Source: Maribacter arcticus (GTDB lineage Bacteria > Bacteroidota > Bacteroidia > Flavobacteriales > Flavobacteriaceae). Taken from it: 64,000 bases of DNA. A model generated the notes under the pieces. It worked only from the letters and a program-made list of their open reading frames with translations, was not told the DNA's origin and did no database searches. Of the stretch, positions 61,858 through 64,000 are shown piece after piece. Position 1 is the stretch's first letter. Every line of letters begins with the position of its first letter. Position numbers and translations under genes: made by a program. The stretch is taken from positions 1 to 64,000 of the forward strand of contig NZ_FUYL01000002.1 in assembly GCF_900167935.1 (NCBI RefSeq), in the 5' to 3' direction.

Positions 61858-63510
61858 CTACCTAGCAAAGTAAATATAAATTCCTATTACGATAGCGCAA
61901 ATTCCTATTCCCGCTTGATTTACATATTTGTAAGGAGTAATAGATACTTGATTTGTATATTCTAAAACGAATGGCTCTTTACGAGGCTTTACAGCACCAA
62001 TAACCAACATGATTACAATATTGGTCACAAAGAGAATTGCCATAATATGCAAGTAATGTGGGTAAGCCTCTGCTTCAATCAACTTAAGATTATTTGCATC
62101 CGTAATTCCAGCACTTTTTGCTTCGGCCAATGCATCGCTTACAAACCTACCTTTTAACCAAAATTGACTAACGCAATATAATACTGACCCTGAAAAGATT
62201 CCAATTTTCGCAGCAATTGCAGGTACCCTTTTAGTTAGATAACCAATTACAATAATTGTGAAGATCGGAATACTATAAATTCCGTTTATTTCTTGCAGGT
62301 AATTAAACAAACTGCCTGCATTTGCTATTAATGGAGCAATAAACATTGCTGCCAAAGCCAAACAGATACCAAAAATTTTACCATATTTAACAACGGTAGT
62401 TTCAGAAGCTTCCTTATTAATATGTTGCTTATATATATCTATTCCAAAAAGTGTTACTGAACTATTAAGAACACTATTAAAAGAACTTAATATTGCACCA
62501 AAAAGTACAGCTGCAAAAAAACCGACCAAAGGCTTAGGCAGAACAGCACGAACCAATTCTGGATACGCTAAATCACTAGAATCCAATCCTCCTTCAAAAT
62601 AATGATATGCTATCATACCAGGTAACACTAAAATTAATGGCCCCAATATTTTAAGAAATGAAGCCAATAACAATCCCTTTTGGCCCTCTGCCAAATTCTT
62701 GGCCCCTAATGCCCTTTGTATAATTTGTTGATTGGTTCCCCAATAGAACAACTGAACCAACATCATACCAGTAAAAATGGTAGAAAACGGCACTTCCTGT
62801 CCTGGATTGCCCGTTGAATCAAAACGTTCTGGATTTGCACTTATCAAATTCTCCAATCCTTCAAAAACACTACCATCCCCAATAGCCATTAAGCCGAATA
62901 CTGGAATTAACAAACCTCCTATCAACAAGCCAATAGCATTTATCGAATCTGAAACTGCTACTGCCTTTAAACCTCCAAAAACAGCATATATAGAACCTAT
63001 AATTCCAATTCCCCAAATACAAATAATTAAAGCTGTTTTATCCGATACATCCAACAATGTGGGAACATCGAACATTCCACTGATTGCGACGGAGCCAGAG
63101 TATAAAATAACCGGTAACAATACTACTACATATCCCGTTAAAAAAAGGCCCGATGTAATTGTTTTGGTCGCTACATCAAACCGTTTCGCCAAGAATTGTG
63201 GAACAGTCGTCAAACCACCTTTTAAATATCTTGGAAGTAAAAATATTGCAGCTACAACAATCGCTATAGCGGCCAATGTTTCCCATGCCATTACAGACAA
63301 CCCATCTGTATAGGCACTACCATTTAGTCCAACAATCTGCTCTGTAGACAAGTTGGTCAACAACAGGGATCCGGCAATAACACCTGCAGTGAGACTCCGC
63401 CCTCCTAAAAAATATCCGTCAGAAGATTTTTCATCCGTTTTACGTGTTGCTAAATACGATATCACCGCCACCAAAATTGTAAATCCTAAAAAAGAGAGTA
63501 TCCCTATCAT
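61858..63510 (-). CDS. Sodium:solute symporter (SSS/SLC5 family)
   Basis: 550-residue inner-membrane symporter with about 14 hydrophobic helices, using a sodium gradient to import a sugar or similar solute. The preferred ATG is 63510, which puts TM1 (MIGILSFLGFTILVAVISYL) at the N-terminus; the upstream in-frame start at 63576 adds a stray hydrophobic tail. Family marks: SSDGYFLGGRSLTAG, SLLLTNLSTEQIVGLNGSAY, YAVFGGLKAVAVSDSINA and AVLFGAILSSFNSVLNSSVT. In this context it is a candidate glucose or maltose importer, because the usual MFS maltose transporter is missing, but solute cannot be read from sequence. Confidence 0.88.
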   Translation of the reverse strand: MIGILSFLGFTILVAVISYLATRKTDEKSSDGYFLGGRSLTAGVIAGSLLLTNLSTEQIVGLNGSAYTDGLSVMAWETLAAIAIVVAAIFLLPRYLKGGLTTVPQFLAKRFDVATKTITSGLFLTGYVVVLLPVILYSGSVAISGMFDVPTLLDVSDKTALIICIWGIGIIGSIYAVFGGLKAVAVSDSINAIGLLIGGLLIPVFGLMAIGDGSVFEGLENLISANPERFDSTGNPGQEVPFSTIFTGMMLVQLFYWGTNQQIIQRALGAKNLAEGQKGLLLASFLKILGPLILVLPGMIAYHYFEGGLDSSDLAYPELVRAVLPKPLVGFFAAVLFGAILSSFNSVLNSSVTLFGIDIYKQHINKEASETTVVKYGKIFGICLALAAMFIAPLIANAGSLFNYLQEINGIYSIPIFTIIVIGYLTKRVPAIAAKIGIFSGSVLYCVSQFWLKGRFVSDALAEAKSAGITDANNLKLIEAEAYPHYLHIMAILFVTNIVIMLVIGAVKPRKEPFVLEYTNQVSITPYKYVNQAGIGICAIVIGIYIYFAR

Positions 63511-63696
63511 TATCTGAAAATTGAAAAAATATATAGTCGATAAATATATTGGATATTTTAAGATTACAACAATCAAATGTTAGATTTATCTTAAAATTAT
63601 TCATGAAAAAAGCAAGAATAAGTGAAATATCATCAAAATATTGTATTAATACTAATCTTAAAGGCTTGATGAACACATAATAGTCTCAAATTTATT

Positions 63697-63704
63697 TAGT
63701 TTTG
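63697..63704 (+). promoter_or_regulatory. -7 promoter element upstream of haloperoxidase-like gene
   Basis: TAGTTTTG matches TAnnTTTG and lies 19 bases before the ATG at 63724. The nearest TTG upstream (63666) is 28 bases away, longer than usual, so only the -7 box is supported. Confidence 0.35.
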
Positions 63705-63723
63705 TTCCTTTACCAGAAGTCAC

Positions 63724-64000
63724 ATGAAAAATCTTATTACAAAGCCCAAAGCATTTTTGAACAAATTTTTTGGCTTTCTATTTATTGCCTTTCTAATCTC
63801 TTGTACGAAAGAAAAAAAGGAGGAACCTATTGTTATTTCCTCAGAGGTATTACACAATTCAATTGACAAAATTGTGGAAATCATGATTCATGATATTTTC
63901 TCCCCTCCTGTGGCTAGTAGAATATTCGCTTACCCGAATATTGCTGCGTATGAAATAATAGCACAGGTGAACCCTGATTATCAATCATTATCAGGTCAAA
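63724..64000 (+). CDS. Vanadium haloperoxidase/PAP2-like lipoprotein (N-terminal part)
   Basis: Partial: the first 92 codons before the window ends. A lipoprotein signal with Cys27 (FLISC) follows a basic start. The mature start contains HNSIDKIVEIMIHDIFSPPV then ASRIFAYPNIAAYEIIAQ, which I recognise as the N-terminal region of Bacteroidota vanadium-dependent haloperoxidase/PAP2-family lipoproteins, often found near SusC/SusD and FG-GAP genes. The catalytic KxxxxxxRP...SGH...RxxxxxH residues would lie beyond the window, so the family call rests on the N-terminus only. Confidence 0.6.
   Translation, partial: MKNLITKPKAFLNKFFGFLFIAFLISCTKEKKEEPIVISSEVLHNSIDKIVEIMIHDIFSPPVASRIFAYPNIAAYEIIAQVNPDYQSLSGQ

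Noticed and set aside
62777..63313. 178-codon plus-strand frame opposite the sodium symporter
   Set aside because: Pro/Thr/Asn-rich shadow of a membrane-protein gene; the minus-strand symporter has strong family motifs.

Overview
The window looks like the chromosome of a marine Flavobacteriaceae bacterium (Bacteroidota) of the Maribacter/Zobellia/Arenibacter kind. This is inferred from the AT-rich sequence, SusC/SusD pair, FG-GAP/ASPIC lipoproteins, a mevalonate pathway, a mixed arginine/proline operon built around an N-acyl-ornithine carbamoyltransferase, and a TTG...TAnnTTTG type promoter. No rRNA, tRNA or CRISPR array was seen.

Layout. (a) 1-1.4 kb: an IS110-family insertion sequence with a structured non-coding segment beyond the transposase stop. 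(b) 1.8-4.6 kb: a cystathionine beta-synthase-like enzyme convergent with an N-terminally extended Cys/Met-metabolism PLP enzyme. (c) 5.3-16 kb: mixed accessory genes (GT39 membrane glycosyltransferase, Crp/Fnr regulator with an FNR-like palindrome beside it, beta-helix protein, methyltransferase, DUF885 peptidase, carboxylesterase, SGNH protein, Dabb protein, and a broken NTF2-like gene). (d) 16-18.2 kb: agmatinase-family enzyme and a GT87-like membrane glycosyltransferase. (e) 18.2-30.4 kb: a 12-gene arginine/proline operon, GNAT-argG-argC-proC-argD-proA-proB-argF'-SDR-argB-argE-argH. It is preceded by a 28-codon open frame ending in Arg-Arg-Arg-Arg-Pro-stop, which I read as an arginine-sensing leader peptide. 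(f) 30.4-36.6 kb, minus strand: YihY/BrkB membrane protein, zinc peptidase, an odd RluB-like pseudouridine synthase, UbiA prenyltransferase, mevalonate kinase and diphosphomevalonate decarboxylase. (g) 37.2-45.7 kb, minus strand: a maltose/maltodextrin catabolic run (LacI regulator, beta-phosphoglucomutase, GH65 maltose phosphorylase, GH13) that continues with overlaps into GDPD, a YhiN-type flavoprotein and DUF1697. (h) 46-60.8 kb, plus strand: divergent SusC/SusD preceded by a perfect LacI-type operator, followed by three tandem ~1,100-residue FG-GAP/ASPIC lipoproteins. (i) 60.9-64 kb: GyrI-like membrane-anchored protein, sodium:solute symporter, and the first part of a vanadium-haloperoxidase/PAP2-like lipoprotein cut by the window end.

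How they fit together. Maltodextrin is probably bound and imported by SusC/SusD, split by the GH65 phosphorylase into glucose and beta-glucose-1-phosphate, and moved to glucose-6-phosphate by beta-phosphoglucomutase, under LacI control at 45901-45914. The arginine operon makes acyl-glutamate to arginine through acylated intermediates, with the proline genes proC, proA and proB embedded in it. The strongest new observation is the arginine-rich leader upstream of that operon. Next are the Ser90 at the acyl-specificity position of the carbamoyltransferase, the IS110 non-coding structure, the catalytic Asp-to-Glu change in the RluB-like protein, and the triple FG-GAP array. All functional calls come from reading motifs by eye; no database search was run.
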